Origin: Metellina segmentata
Taxonomy: Eukaryota > Arthropoda > Arachnida > Araneae > Tetragnathidae
DNA length: 64,000 nt
Direction: 5' to 3'
NCBI GenBank assembly: GCA_947359465.1
Contig: OX375872.1
Coordinates: forward strand, 10,486,137 to 10,550,136
The position numbers and the translations under genes were made by a program. The notes under the pieces were generated by a model. That model was given only the letters and a program-made list of their open reading frames with translations. It was not told the origin of the DNA and searched no databases. Shown here piece after piece: positions 53,662 through 64,000 of this stretch (position 1 is its first letter; the number at the start of each line of letters is the position of its first letter).

Positions 53662-54677
53662 TGTTAAGTTGGAATATGTTTAGTTCGTATAGTGAAAAAA
53701 ACCCTTTATCCTTAAATAACGACTTGCCTCTGTGTGAACAATAAAGCACTGAACGCAATTCCTTTAAATATTGAAAGATAATTTATTCGGTGGATTAACA
53801 AGCAAATTAAAAGATTAAAAGACACAGAAAAACCACTGTTCATAAATAAAGATTAAGCATAAGATAACAGTCCAGATGAAAGGAGATGGGGACAGGTGGC
53901 AAAACCCGAAGAACGGACTGGACTGACTAACCCTCGGCAAAAAGGTCTCGGGAAAACGCTCCGATAATTTCATACATCAGGTGTCAGGCATGGGATTCAG
54001 TTATAAAGGAGAGGAAGGAGTTTTCATCTTTTATACAGCATATCAAAACTGTTAGCAGGCACAACCCATGGAGGATTGTGGTTGCCAGATCCAGCAGGGT
54101 TTTTCTTTTCCAAGTGGTCCACGATGTCACGAAAAATATTTAAGACTATTCCTTTTTTAAAAAAACGTAGTAAAACGTAGCGCCCAATCCTCGGCCTCCT
54201 GAGTGTTCTTTATACTCCTTCCAAGGCAAAAATGTTCCTGATTGTCGGTGTGTCTGTCTATTTATAGCGTGATTCCAACTTGAAAGAACCCGCCAAATCA
54301 CTCAACCCCTATCCAAAGGTAACCCTTTAAAGGAGGTGCCAATCCATTCCAAGTAGTAAGCCATCAGAACCCCTTCTCGCAAGAGAGCAATACAGCCGGG
54401 TGAAAACCCACACCTGGGCTAGAAAACTATCCCAGACTGCCAACTACGCCGGTACCTACTGATGAGCCCTGTCCCCCTAATGCAATCAGGCCACATTTCT
54501 TACCCACGAGGTTCGGCTGATAACCTTAAATGGGTGTTTTCTTTTCCCACGGCTACCGTTAGAAAATTTCCAAGCGCTCACAGTTGGCATAAAGGTAGTA
54601 CAGAACAAATTATATACACACCTACGCACAAAAATAATTAAGCATACAAAATTAATTTCTTAAATATTAACCCAACA
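53662..54677 (-). repeat. 5' LTR of Ty3/gypsy element (long version)
   Basis: Plus-strand ends TGTTAAG...CCCAACA. It is 1016 bp versus 345 bp for the other LTR. The extra ~670 bp (about 53810-54480) is absent from the 3' LTR. A TATA-like 'tctatttatagcgtgattcc' occurs near 54260 on the plus strand. Unequal LTRs mean one was deleted or the other gained sequence after insertion. Confidence 0.85.
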
Positions 54678-56555
54678 TAAGTATGGGATTACGCCGGCCG
54701 GCGACTCGTACTCGTCGGGCAGAGAGTTTGGCTTCTGATAGTGGCATGACATTCAAAATCTGTATGATTCAATGCCACGACGTGTACAGGCTTTCATCGC
54801 TCTTCATGGCGGCGCACAAGATATTGATTTTCGGCACTGTTTTTGTTTTATTGCTCTGTAAATTTAATCGTTTATTAAAACCACTATAAATTAATACGTG
54901 GAATAAATTTCATTTATTTTTGATGATTCTTTCAATGTTTCAATTTTCACAAACAGTAGAATAATTCTTGATAGAATATTAAAAAAAAAATTTCATCTGG
55001 AGATTTAATTGTAAAATTTTAAGGAATATTAAATTATGGTAGAGCACTAGTTGGTAATACACTGAACAATTTTCTGAAAATTTTATGATACATGAAATAT
55101 TGTGTAACAAGAAAAGTTCAAAGTCTTTCTAAGGAGGTAGCATTGTGCTACATTGAAGTTGTCTGATAATTCTTTTCCTCGTGCGTTTTTTTTTGGATCT
55201 TCCCCTTTGGGTTTGGTGTCGGACCGTCGCCAATAGCCCGATCTGTTACACCAGTTCGACGTTAGTTAAAATATACCTACCTATCTACCTCATGTGTGTT
55301 ATTAACATTAAGAAAAAAAAAAGCCAGATAACTGTCCGAAGTGCGTGGATGCAAATTGATTATGTCTTGATAAAGATGGATGAGATCGATTTACACACCT
55401 CATGAAAGCAGCGAAGGAAAAAAAATTCTACATCCTTGAATCTACTGTGGATCGAAATGGCGAAACTAACTTATTCAAAACAATTCTTTCACAATCGTAT
55501 GGAACCATTTTGGATCTGTGATAAAGATCTTCAGTGTTCAGTTTGTCGGACGAGTGAACTAGTGTGGAGCACCTGAGCCAAAGGCCCTCGCTTTCCAGTG
55601 AACTCGAAAGGATCTAGACAGAATTTGGTTTGCTTTGTAGTCGGAAGCCAATAGGAGCATATGTTGTGGAATGCTTATATCGTCATTGAAAGGCTGAGAG
55701 GAGTCGTGTCATTGATCAGTGGTCGTAGCCGAACTAATTCGGTGGACTCATTCACATGTTACTCACTCACTCACTCACCCACCCATTGAGATGATTTACC
55801 TGAAAATGAGCACAAGAGGTCGATGTAATATGTGCATTCCTCGAAATGGCCGTATACTCGAACGTACACTCGAACAGAAATGGCGCACTCCAAAGACATT
55901 CTATGTTAGCAAGCGGAGGGTTACGAATTCGAAAATCGATCCTACACGAAAACGTCGTATACGTTGGGGCTGGTGCACGTTGAATTTGTCGTACTCAGAA
56001 GTTTGGAGAGTGTGCTACCAGCTCAGGTGTGACCTCCCGTTATCTGACCGTGGATTAAAATTGTGAGGAATTGATCCCGGATCTTCAATAATAGCCCGAT
56101 GTGTTGCCCTAATGAGCTTTTAATTATCTAGCTCAACTACTAACCTATCTTTACCTGCTGTCCACACAGTCATGATCGTTTATATGCTGTAATGCAAGTG
56201 TTTTTGTGAGACCCTGGCACTTGACTTTAAATCCGCCACAGTCTGCATTTTTGCAGATAAAATTCTCTCTCTCTAAGCTGAGAGAATATTACTTCACTCA
56301 TCCTAAAAGACTCCATTTGCAGGAACAACTTGCGAAAATCATGACCTGCGTATCAACTTATTAGCCTTTCTGATGTCACTACTTTGACAACAAAGTTTCC
56401 ACACTTCACGATTGCATTATGTCCTGATCCCTACACATCTCGGACAGTGAGTGGATGGGATTATTGGATCTTGTGCCATAAAGCCCCATGCAACCTACCA
56501 ACGGATGGATTCGACGTCAACGTGAAATAACCAATCGCAAAAGGCAGGTGGCAGC
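54678..56555. other. Region without recognised gene; two SINE fragments
   Basis: SINE 3' end at 55185-55285 ('cggaccgtcgccaatagcccgatctgttacaccagttcgacgttag') and body at 55950-56130 ('ggggctggtgcacgttgaatttgtcg...tcaataatagcccgatgtg'). The rest is AT-rich without coding signal. Confidence 0.65.
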
Positions 56556-56558
56556 ACA

Positions 56559-57325
56559 TTGCAATGGAGTGTATATAAAGGATGTCCTAGTGCATCGGAA
56601 AGCATTTCAATCGTTGGCGTAACGCAGAAGCGTAGCGATTTATCCGACGTCCAAAATGGCATGATTATTGGCTTTCGGGCCAAGGGTGGAAGCATTTCGG
56701 AAACGGCTAATTTTGTGAACTCTTCGCGTGCCGCCGTGGTAAAAGTATACCGTGCATGGCAAAATGACACAATCCAAAATCAGCGGCGTGGCACATGTGG
56801 TGCACTACGGGCTATAGATGACAGAGGCGAACGAAGGCTACGGAGATGCGTTCGGGCGAATAGACGTGCAACTGACCGCCCATATGAACCAAGGGGCTAC
56901 CAAGAGTGCATCCTCAACAACGGTTCAGCGAACGTTGCTGCGCATGGGCCTCCGCAGCAGACGCCTGGTTAATGCACCTATGCTGACTGCTGTTCATCAG
57001 CGACGAAGGCTGGAATTTGCACGCCAGTACTGCAACTGGACGTCCATAGAGTGGCGACAGGTGGCTTTTTCCGATGAATCACGTTTTATGCTCCTTCGGA
57101 CAGATGGACTTTGGCGTATACGGCGTGAAACATCTGAAAGCAAACACCCTGCAACAATTGCCGTAAGGATCCAGGCTGAAGGAGGGAGCATTATGGTTTG
57201 GGGAATGTTTTCCTGGCTTTCATTGGGTGCACTCATCAACAGAAACCTAATTGATTCACTTCCTGCATGTCTCGCAGCGGTCCGCTCTGCCAAAGGTGGT
57301 TATTCTGACTTTTGACAGGTGGTCA
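56559..57325 (+). pseudogene. Tc1-like transposase, frameshifted
   Basis: The N-terminal frame (SDLSDVQNGMIIGFRAKGGS, paired-like helix-turn-helix) passes at about 56820 into a second frame with STTVQRTLLRMGLRSRRL, VAFSDESRFMLLRTDGLWRI and IMVWGMFSWLSLGALI. The third catalytic region and C-terminus are missing; the sequence runs into a tandem repeat. Confidence 0.85.
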
Positions 57326-57329
57326 CATG

Positions 57330-58850
57330 AATGTGACTGGACTGTGTATTTGGACACACGTTCGCATGTTCCTGGTGGAAACGAAGAAAATTTAATGGAA
57401 GTCCTTCCTGAAAGACCAGAGACTTGCCTAACTGACTTCCTACCTGCACAAAAAAAGATGGTTAGGTAGGAATGTATTTGGACAGATTTACGCATGTTTA
57501 TGATAGAAAACGGAAAAAGAATTCAACGAAACCCCTTCCTGAAATGCAAGACCAGAGACCTGCCTAATTGAATTCCTACCTGCATGCTAACTGGCTGAGA
57601 CGGAATATATTTGGAGAGACTTGCGCATTTTCCTGATGGAAATGAAAGATAATTAAAGGAAAGTCTTTCCTGAAAGACCAGAGACCTACCTAATTGAATA
57701 CCTACCTGCACACCAACTGATGGTTGGGAAGGAATATATTTGTACACACTTGCTCATGTTCCTGATGGAAACGTAAGAAAATTCAACGAAAATTGATTCC
57801 TGAAAGACCAGAGACTCTCCTAATTGGATACCTACCTGCACACCAAAAGATGGCTGGGTAGGAATGTATTTGGACAGATTTGCGCATGTTTATGATCGAA
57901 ACGGAAAAAGAATTCAACGAAAGTCTTTCCTGAATGACCAGAGTCCTGCCTAATTGAATTCCTACCTGCACACTAACTGAAGGTTCGGAAGGAATATATT
58001 TGGACAGTCTAGCGCATGTTCCTGATGGGAACGAAAGAGAATTAAAGGAAAGTCTTTCCTGAAAGACCAGAGACGTACCTAATTGACTTCCTACCTGCAC
58101 ACCAAAAGATGGTTAGGTAGGAATGTATTTGGACAGATTTGCGCATGTTTATGGTCGAAACGGAAAAAGAATTCAACGAAAGTCTTTCCTGAATGACCAG
58201 AGACCTGCCTAATTGAATTCCTACCTGCACACTAACTTATGGCTGGGAAGGAATATATTTGGACAGACTTGCGCATGTTCCTGATGGAAACGAAAAGAGA
58301 ATTCAAGGAAAGTCTAATCCTGACAGGCCAGAGACCTACATATTTGACTTCCTACCTGCACACCAAAAGATGGTTAGGTAGGAATGTATTTGGACAGATT
58401 TGCGCATGTTCCTGATGGAAAAGAAAGAAAATTCAACGAAAGTCCTACATGCATACCAAAAGATGGTTGGGTAGGAATATATTTGTACAAACTTGCGCAT
58501 GTTCCTGATGGAAACTAAAAAGAATTCAACGAAAGTCCTTCCTGAGAGACCAGAAACTTACCTAATTGAATACCTACCTGCACACCAACTGATGACTGGG
58601 AAGGAATATATTTCGTCACAGCTGAGCATGTTCCTGTGGTTGAAACGAAGGAAAATTCAATGAAAGTCATTCTTGAAAGACCAGACTTGCCTAAATGAAA
58701 ACCTACATGCACACCAACTGATGGTTGGGAAGGAATATGGTTTGGCACTCTTGCGGATGTTCTTGATGGAAACGAAAGATATTTCAACGAAAGTCCTTCC
58801 TTATAGACCAGAGTCCAACCTAATTGAATACTTACCTGCAGAAACATCCA
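57330..58850. repeat. 130-bp tandem repeat array, about 12 units
   Basis: The landmark 'gaccagagac' or a variant recurs near 57415, 57549, 57676, 57806, 57936, 58066, 58196, 58326, 58547, 58677 and 58806, with a truncated unit near 58440. Each unit also carries 'aattga.t.cctacctgcacacca', 'ggaa.gaatatatttgga' and 'gcgcatgttcctgatgga'. The open frames across it are repeat artefacts. Confidence 0.95.
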
Positions 58851-59184
58851 GTTGCTGTAACATATAAGAAATCATTTAAGAACGTTGGGTGCATCCAACA
58901 GACAGTTTTTCAGTGCTTGCAGAACCTGGGTTGAAGTTGCCAGTAGCTGCACAGAGCAGATGGGAGGTCGAGTCAAACTAGTAGAAGACTACGACTTTTC
59001 AGTTATGGCAATCTCTAATCTAAGGCAAATATTCCATTTAATCGAGAAGGAATCTTTCTTTCGAAACATCTTTTGGATGCTTTAGGGAACTTGAAAACTT
59101 GCCAAGTCCTGCTTTTGAACACTTGGTGTCACGAGTGCCAGCTGAAGGAACATGGGAAAAAAACCTATCATGTAGAAAACGAGC

Positions 59185-59310
59185 TGCGTTAGCCCAGTTG
59201 GAGGATTAATGGATTAGCAATCGGAGTCCCTTTGGGATGTCGGCTAATGGATTAGCTGACAGTGGTTCAAAATGACAGTCCGACATGTTGCTCCAGTACG
59301 ACGTAAATTA
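59185..59310 (+). repeat. SINE fragment
   Basis: A head-like 'gcgttagcccagttggaggattaatgga' and the family 3' end 'tgttgctccagtacgacgtaaattaaag'; internally deleted. Confidence 0.55.
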
Positions 59311-59539
59311 AAGTTGGCATTTAGTTCTCAACTGAACACCTTTCGAGCACTGATGCTGGCGATGGAACTTGAAGACTTGGACATAACCTGAATTGCCAGA
59401 AGAACTGGTATAATCGAGCGTATGCAAATAGGGGATAAACGCAGCCAATCAACCTAAGTCGATGAAGTCATCGGTGCTTGAATAACACAACATGCAGCTA
59501 GGGAAGCTGTTAGATCGGTTTCTGCTGATACAATGGAAG

Positions 59540-60470
59540 GTTATTGCGATTTAAGTGACTTTGAACGTGGCTTAGCAGTCGACGGCACAGTATTTCCGAG
59601 ATAAAGATGAAATTTGAATGTAAAGAATCTGGAAAAAACCCATCAAATCTCCGATAGATGTGCGGACGGAAAAAGACCCTAAAGGAGCCCATCGACGGCT
59701 TAGTAGAATCGTATAACGAGTTGGGCGTTCAACACTGCCTCCAATTGCTACAGATTTCAATGATGGGCATCAACAAGTGTTAACGTGTAAACATTGCAAT
59801 GGTCCTTCCATGATATGTGTACTCGGAGCCGAAGTCCCAGTCGAGTACCCTTGATGACTGCAAGGCACAAAGCTATGCGCCTCCCTGGGCTAGCCATTTG
59901 AATGTTGAAGACTGGAAAAACGTTGCCTGGGCTGACGAGTCTCGTTTCCAGTTGTAAAGGACTGATGGCCGTGTGCGGGTGTGTAGAAAACCACATGAAG
60001 CCATGAACCCCGCATGCCAACATGGGATTGTTCATGCTAGTGGAGGGTCTGTGATGGTATGGGGCGTGTGTACTTGGCTTGATTTGGGATCCCTGATACG
60101 TCTAGAGACGACATAAAAAAAAAGGTGACCGGTACGACAGCATCCTTTCCGATCACTTACACCCATTCATGTCATGTGTGCATTCCGACGGGATTGGACA
60201 ATTCCAGCAGGAAAACGCGACACCACACGCGTCGAAAGTTGCAACTAAGTGGCCTCCAGGAACACTCTTCAGAGATCAAAGTCATCTGTTGGCCACCAAA
60301 ATCTCCCGACATGAACAGTATTGAGCATATCTGAGATGCCTTGCAGCGGGCTGTACCACACAGATTTCCCCCCGTCCTTCGCAATTGCAAGTTTCACGGT
60401 GTGCTCTGCCTCCACCATACCTGTGCGCATTAGTAGAGTCCATGTCACAACGTATTGCTGCAGTTCTGTG
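59540..60470 (+). pseudogene. Second Tc1-like transposase remnant
   Basis: Readings include NVAWADESRFQL (second catalytic region start), SGGSVMVWGVCTWLDLGSLI and, near 60290, PDMNSIEHI. A different subfamily from 56559-57325. Stops and frameshifts are present. Confidence 0.8.
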
Positions 60471-60939
60471 TGTACTATTGCGGCAAATGTGAGAAGAATC
60501 GATGATTAATCTTCGTGGCTTATTGCTGGCTACTACAGTACATAAAAAAATGTAACGATATAAGCATCATTTCATATTTGCTAGTGTCCATGCACTTTGT
60601 AGGCAGTCTGATTTATAACAGCTCAAAAGAGCACCCATCTGTGAAGGATAGCACATTTGAGATGTCAATGCTAAATGCACTTTTGCTTAAGAAGTATTTT
60701 TAGTACCTTATTACGTCTAAAAGATTTCACCTTTTGAGAAAGGTATTGGTAAACCATAATCTAACACCAAACCCTTTAAAAAAACAGAAATTTCAATCTT
60801 AAGAATTTTTTAATGCTTGAAAACAACAGATTAATATAATTCAATAGATTCATGTCACTTGTTCAGGGGATTGTAGGAAAGAATAGCATCAATGAAAAAG
60901 ACAAAAGATAATTCTCTTTGCTCTTTTGTGTCAATATTT

Positions 60940-63900
60940 AAAAAGGAAAGAGAAGGTAATCTTCTCCGATCCTTTGTTTCAAAATTTGAAATCTAGAATT
61001 AACTAATAAACGCTTATCCACTTTTTAAAAAAGTATTGCTGACGTGTCATGCATGCAAAATGTTGTTGAAAGGAATATTCTCAATAGGAAAAAAAAACGA
61101 AATGGAGACTAGCCTTTTCAACCCTTTGTTTTAAAATTCGAAAGCCGGAATTTATTAATAAATGTTTATTCACCAAATTAAAAAAAATATTTACTGACGT
61201 GTCAGGTATACAGCGGATTACAAAAAGATATAGCTTCTAAACGAAAAAAAAATATTACTGACATGTCATGTATGGAAAAGGTTGTTGAAAGGAATATTCT
61301 CTGTAGGAAAAAAAAAAGAAACAGACTAATATTTTCAACCCTTTGTTTCAAAATTCGAAAGCCGGAATTTATTAATAAATGCTTATTCACCAAATTAAAA
61401 AAAAATATTTCTGACATGTCATGTATGGAAAAGGTTGTTGAAAGGAATATTCTCTATAGAAAAAAAAAACGAAATGGAGACCAACCCTTTGTTTCAAAAT
61501 TCGAAAGCCAGAATTTATTAATAAATGCTTATTCACCAAATAAAAAAAAATTTTTCTGACATGTCATGTATGGAAAAGGTTGTTGAAAGGAATATTCTCT
61601 GTAGGAAAAAAAAAGAAACGGAGACTAATCTTTTCAACCCTTTGTTTCAAAATTCGAAAGCCAAAATTTATTAATAAATGCTTATTCACCAAATTTAAAA
61701 AAAAAATTTCTGACATGTAATTTATGGAAAAGGTTGTTGAAAGGAATATTCTCTGTAGGGAAAAAAAAACAGACTAATCTTTTCAACCCTTTGTTTCAAA
61801 ATTCGAAAGCCAGAATTTATTAATAAATGCTTATTCACCAAATTAAAAAAAAAATATTTCTGACATGTCATGTATGGAAAAGGTTGTTGAAAGGAATATT
61901 CTCTGTAGGAAAAAAAAAGAAACGGAGACTAATCTTTTCAACCCTTTGTTTCAAAATTCGAAAGCCAGAATTTATTAATAAATGCTTATTCACCAAATTA
62001 AAAAAAAATATTTCTGACATGTAATGTATGGAAAAGGTTGTTGAAAGGAATATTCTCTGTAGGGGAAAAAAAACAGACTAATCTTTTCAACCCTTTGTTT
62101 CAAAATTCGAAAGCCAGAATTTATTAATAAATGCTTATTCACCAAATTAAAAAAAAATATTTCTGACATGTAATGTATGGAAAAGGTTGTTGAAAGGAAT
62201 ATTCTCTGTAGAAAAAAAAAGAAATGGAGACTAACCTTTTCAACCCTTTGTTTCAAAATTTGAAAGCCAGAATTTATTAATAAATGCTTATTCACCAAAT
62301 TAAAAAAAAATATTTCTGACATGTCATGTATGGAAAAGGTTGTTGAAAGGAATATTCTCTGTAGGAAAAAAAGAAACAGAGACTAATCTTTTCAACCCTT
62401 TGTTTCAAAATTCGAAAGCCAGAATTTATTAATAAATGCTTATTCACCAAATTAAAAAATAATATTTCTGACATGTAATGTATGGAAAAGGTTGTTGAAA
62501 GGAATATTCTCTGTAGGAAAAAAAAAAGAAACAGAGACTAATCTTTTCAACCCTTTGTTTCAAAATTCGAAAGCCAGAATTTATTAATAAATGCTTATTC
62601 ACCAAATTAAAAAATATTTCTGACATGTAATGTATGGAAAAGGTTGTTGAAAGGAATATTCTCTGTAGGAAAAAAAAAAGAAACAGAGACTAATCTTTTC
62701 AACCCTTTGTTTCAAAATTCGAAAGCCGGAATTTATTAATAAATGCTTATTCACCAAATTAAAAAAAAATATTTCTGACATGTCATGTATGGAAAAGGTT
62801 GTTGAAAGGAATATTCTCTATAGAAAAAAAAACGAAATGGAGACCAACCCTTTGTTTCAAAATTCGAAAGCCAGAATTTATTAATAAATGCTTATTCACC
62901 AAATAAAAAAAAATATTTCTGACATGTAATGTATGGAAAAGGTTGTTGAAAGGAATATTCTCTGTAGGAAAAAAAAAGAAACAGAGACTAATCTTTTCAA
63001 CCCTTTGTTTCAAAATTCGAAAGCCGGAATTTATTAATAAATGCTTATTCACCAAATTAAAAACAAAATATTTCTGACATGTCATGTATGGAAAAGGTTG
63101 TTGAAAGGAATATTCTCTGTAGGGAAAAAAAAACAGACTAATCTTTTCAACCCTTTGTTTCAAAATTCGAAAGCCAGAATTTATTAATAAATGCTTATTC
63201 ACCAAATTTAAAAAAAAAATATTTCTGACATGTCATGTATGGAAAAGGTTGTTGAAAGGAATATTCTCTGTAGGAAAAAAAAAAGAAACGAAGACTAATC
63301 TTTTCAACCCTTTGTTTCAAAATTCGAAAGCCAGAATTTATTAATAAATGCTTATTCACCAAATTAAAAAAAAATATTTCTGACATGTAATGTATGGAAA
63401 AGGTTGTTGAAAGGAATATTCTCTGTAGAAAAAAAAAAGAAATGGAGACTAACCTTTTCAACCCTTTGTTTCAAAATTTGAAAGCCAGAATTTATTAATA
63501 AATGCTTATTCACCAAATTAAAAAAAAATATTTCTGACATGTCATGTATGGAAAAGGTTGTTGAAAGGAATATTCTCTAGAAAAAAAAAACGAAATGGAG
63601 ACCAACCCTTTGTTTCAAAATTCGAAAGCCAGAATTTATTAATAAATGCTTATTCACCAAATAAAAAAAAAATATTTCTGACATGTAATGTATGGAAAAG
63701 GTTGTTGAAAGGAATATTCTCTGTAGGGAAAAAAAAAACAGACTAATCTTTTCAACCCTTTGTTTCAAAATTCGAAAGCCAGAATTTATTAATAAATGCT
63801 TATTCACCAAATTTAAAAAAAAAATATTTCTGACATGTCATGTATGGAAAAGGTTGTTGAAAGGAATATTCTCTGTAGGAAAAAAAAAAGAAACGAAGAC

Positions 63901-64000
63901 TAATCTTTTCAACCCTTTGTTTCAAAATTCGAAAGCCAGAATTTATTAATAAATGCTTATTCACCAAATTAAAAAAAATATTTCTGACATGTAATGTATG
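60940..64000. repeat. ~150-bp satellite array with sequence subtypes
   Basis: About 20 units, each with 'tgacatgt(c/a)atgtatgg', 'gttgttgaaaggaatattctct', a poly-A run and 'gaaagccagaatttattaataaatgcttattcacc'. The first units (60940-61200) are diverged, later ones nearly identical. Unit spacing is 143-160 bp. The array continues past the window end. Many open frames here (KHLLINSGFRILKQRV type) are simply the repeat read in translation. Confidence 0.97.

Noticed and set aside
57256..58847. Minus-strand frames with repeated VQVGIQLGRSLV and MRKSVQIHSY motifs
   Set aside because: Translation of the 130-bp tandem repeat; no start context and no protein-like conservation beyond the DNA repeat.
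61202..63949. Many 60-140 residue open frames (KHLLINSGFRILKQRV / LIFSTLCFKIRKPEFINKC)
   Set aside because: They are translations of the ~150-bp satellite unit, present in whichever frame the unit length happens to keep open.

Overview
This is an AT-rich eukaryotic window, most likely from an arthropod nuclear genome. The evidence is a split gene with short exons and kilobase introns, plus a dense load of Tc1, mariner, piggyBac, hAT, Ty3/gypsy, LINE and tRNA-derived SINE copies. I cannot name the species; an arachnid is possible, but that is a guess.

The main cellular feature is one unrecognised multi-exon gene on the + strand, from about 4058 to 43175. I assembled it by eye from splice signals and codon phase. 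Fourteen exons (4058-4341, 7610-7678, 10503-10586, 12409-12483, 13977-14039, 15442-15504, 17084-17160, 19907-20013, 21010-21073, 27325-27399, 33543-33605, 35085-35284, 40560-40673, 43119-43175) join without a frame conflict into 465 codons ending in TGA. The 5' end is open: no upstream exon was found. The predicted protein runs from a basic Pro/Arg/Lys-rich segment, through acidic Lys/Arg/Glu cassettes and a middle segment containing DDDDEVIDFRTL, to an acidic C-terminus. It looks nuclear. No family is firmly recognised.

The exciting part is how this gene was built. Between 7.4 and 17.7 kb the same exon, together with its flanking intron, was duplicated several times. Five consecutive exons are symmetric phase 2-2 cassettes. 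A sixth copy (17084-17160) appears to have shifted frame at its end and is now the only phase 2-to-1 adaptor that can feed the downstream exons. One cassette (15442-15504) lies inside a hAT transposon (14496-16881) bounded by an 8-bp target duplication. Paralogous intron copies also give natural empty sites for the hAT and for a TTAA-flanked MITE (12599-13316).

Layout: 1-4.0 kb, upstream AT-rich sequence with repeat fragments. 4.0-17.7 kb, exon cassettes. 17.7-33.6 kb, middle exons in long introns with hAT relics, an internally deleted piggyBac carrying a Tc1 fragment, and a mariner. 33.6-43.2 kb, last exons among Tc1 copies and many copies of one tRNA-derived SINE. 44.6-54.7 kb, a minus-strand Ty3/gypsy element with unequal LTRs; its reverse transcriptase is split by a 4.4-kb TTAA-flanked insertion carrying two mariners. 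56.5-60.5 kb, two decayed Tc1 elements around a 130-bp tandem repeat. 60.9-64.0 kb, a ~150-bp satellite with several subtypes that runs off the window end.

All coordinates and homologies come from reading the sequence; no search was run.
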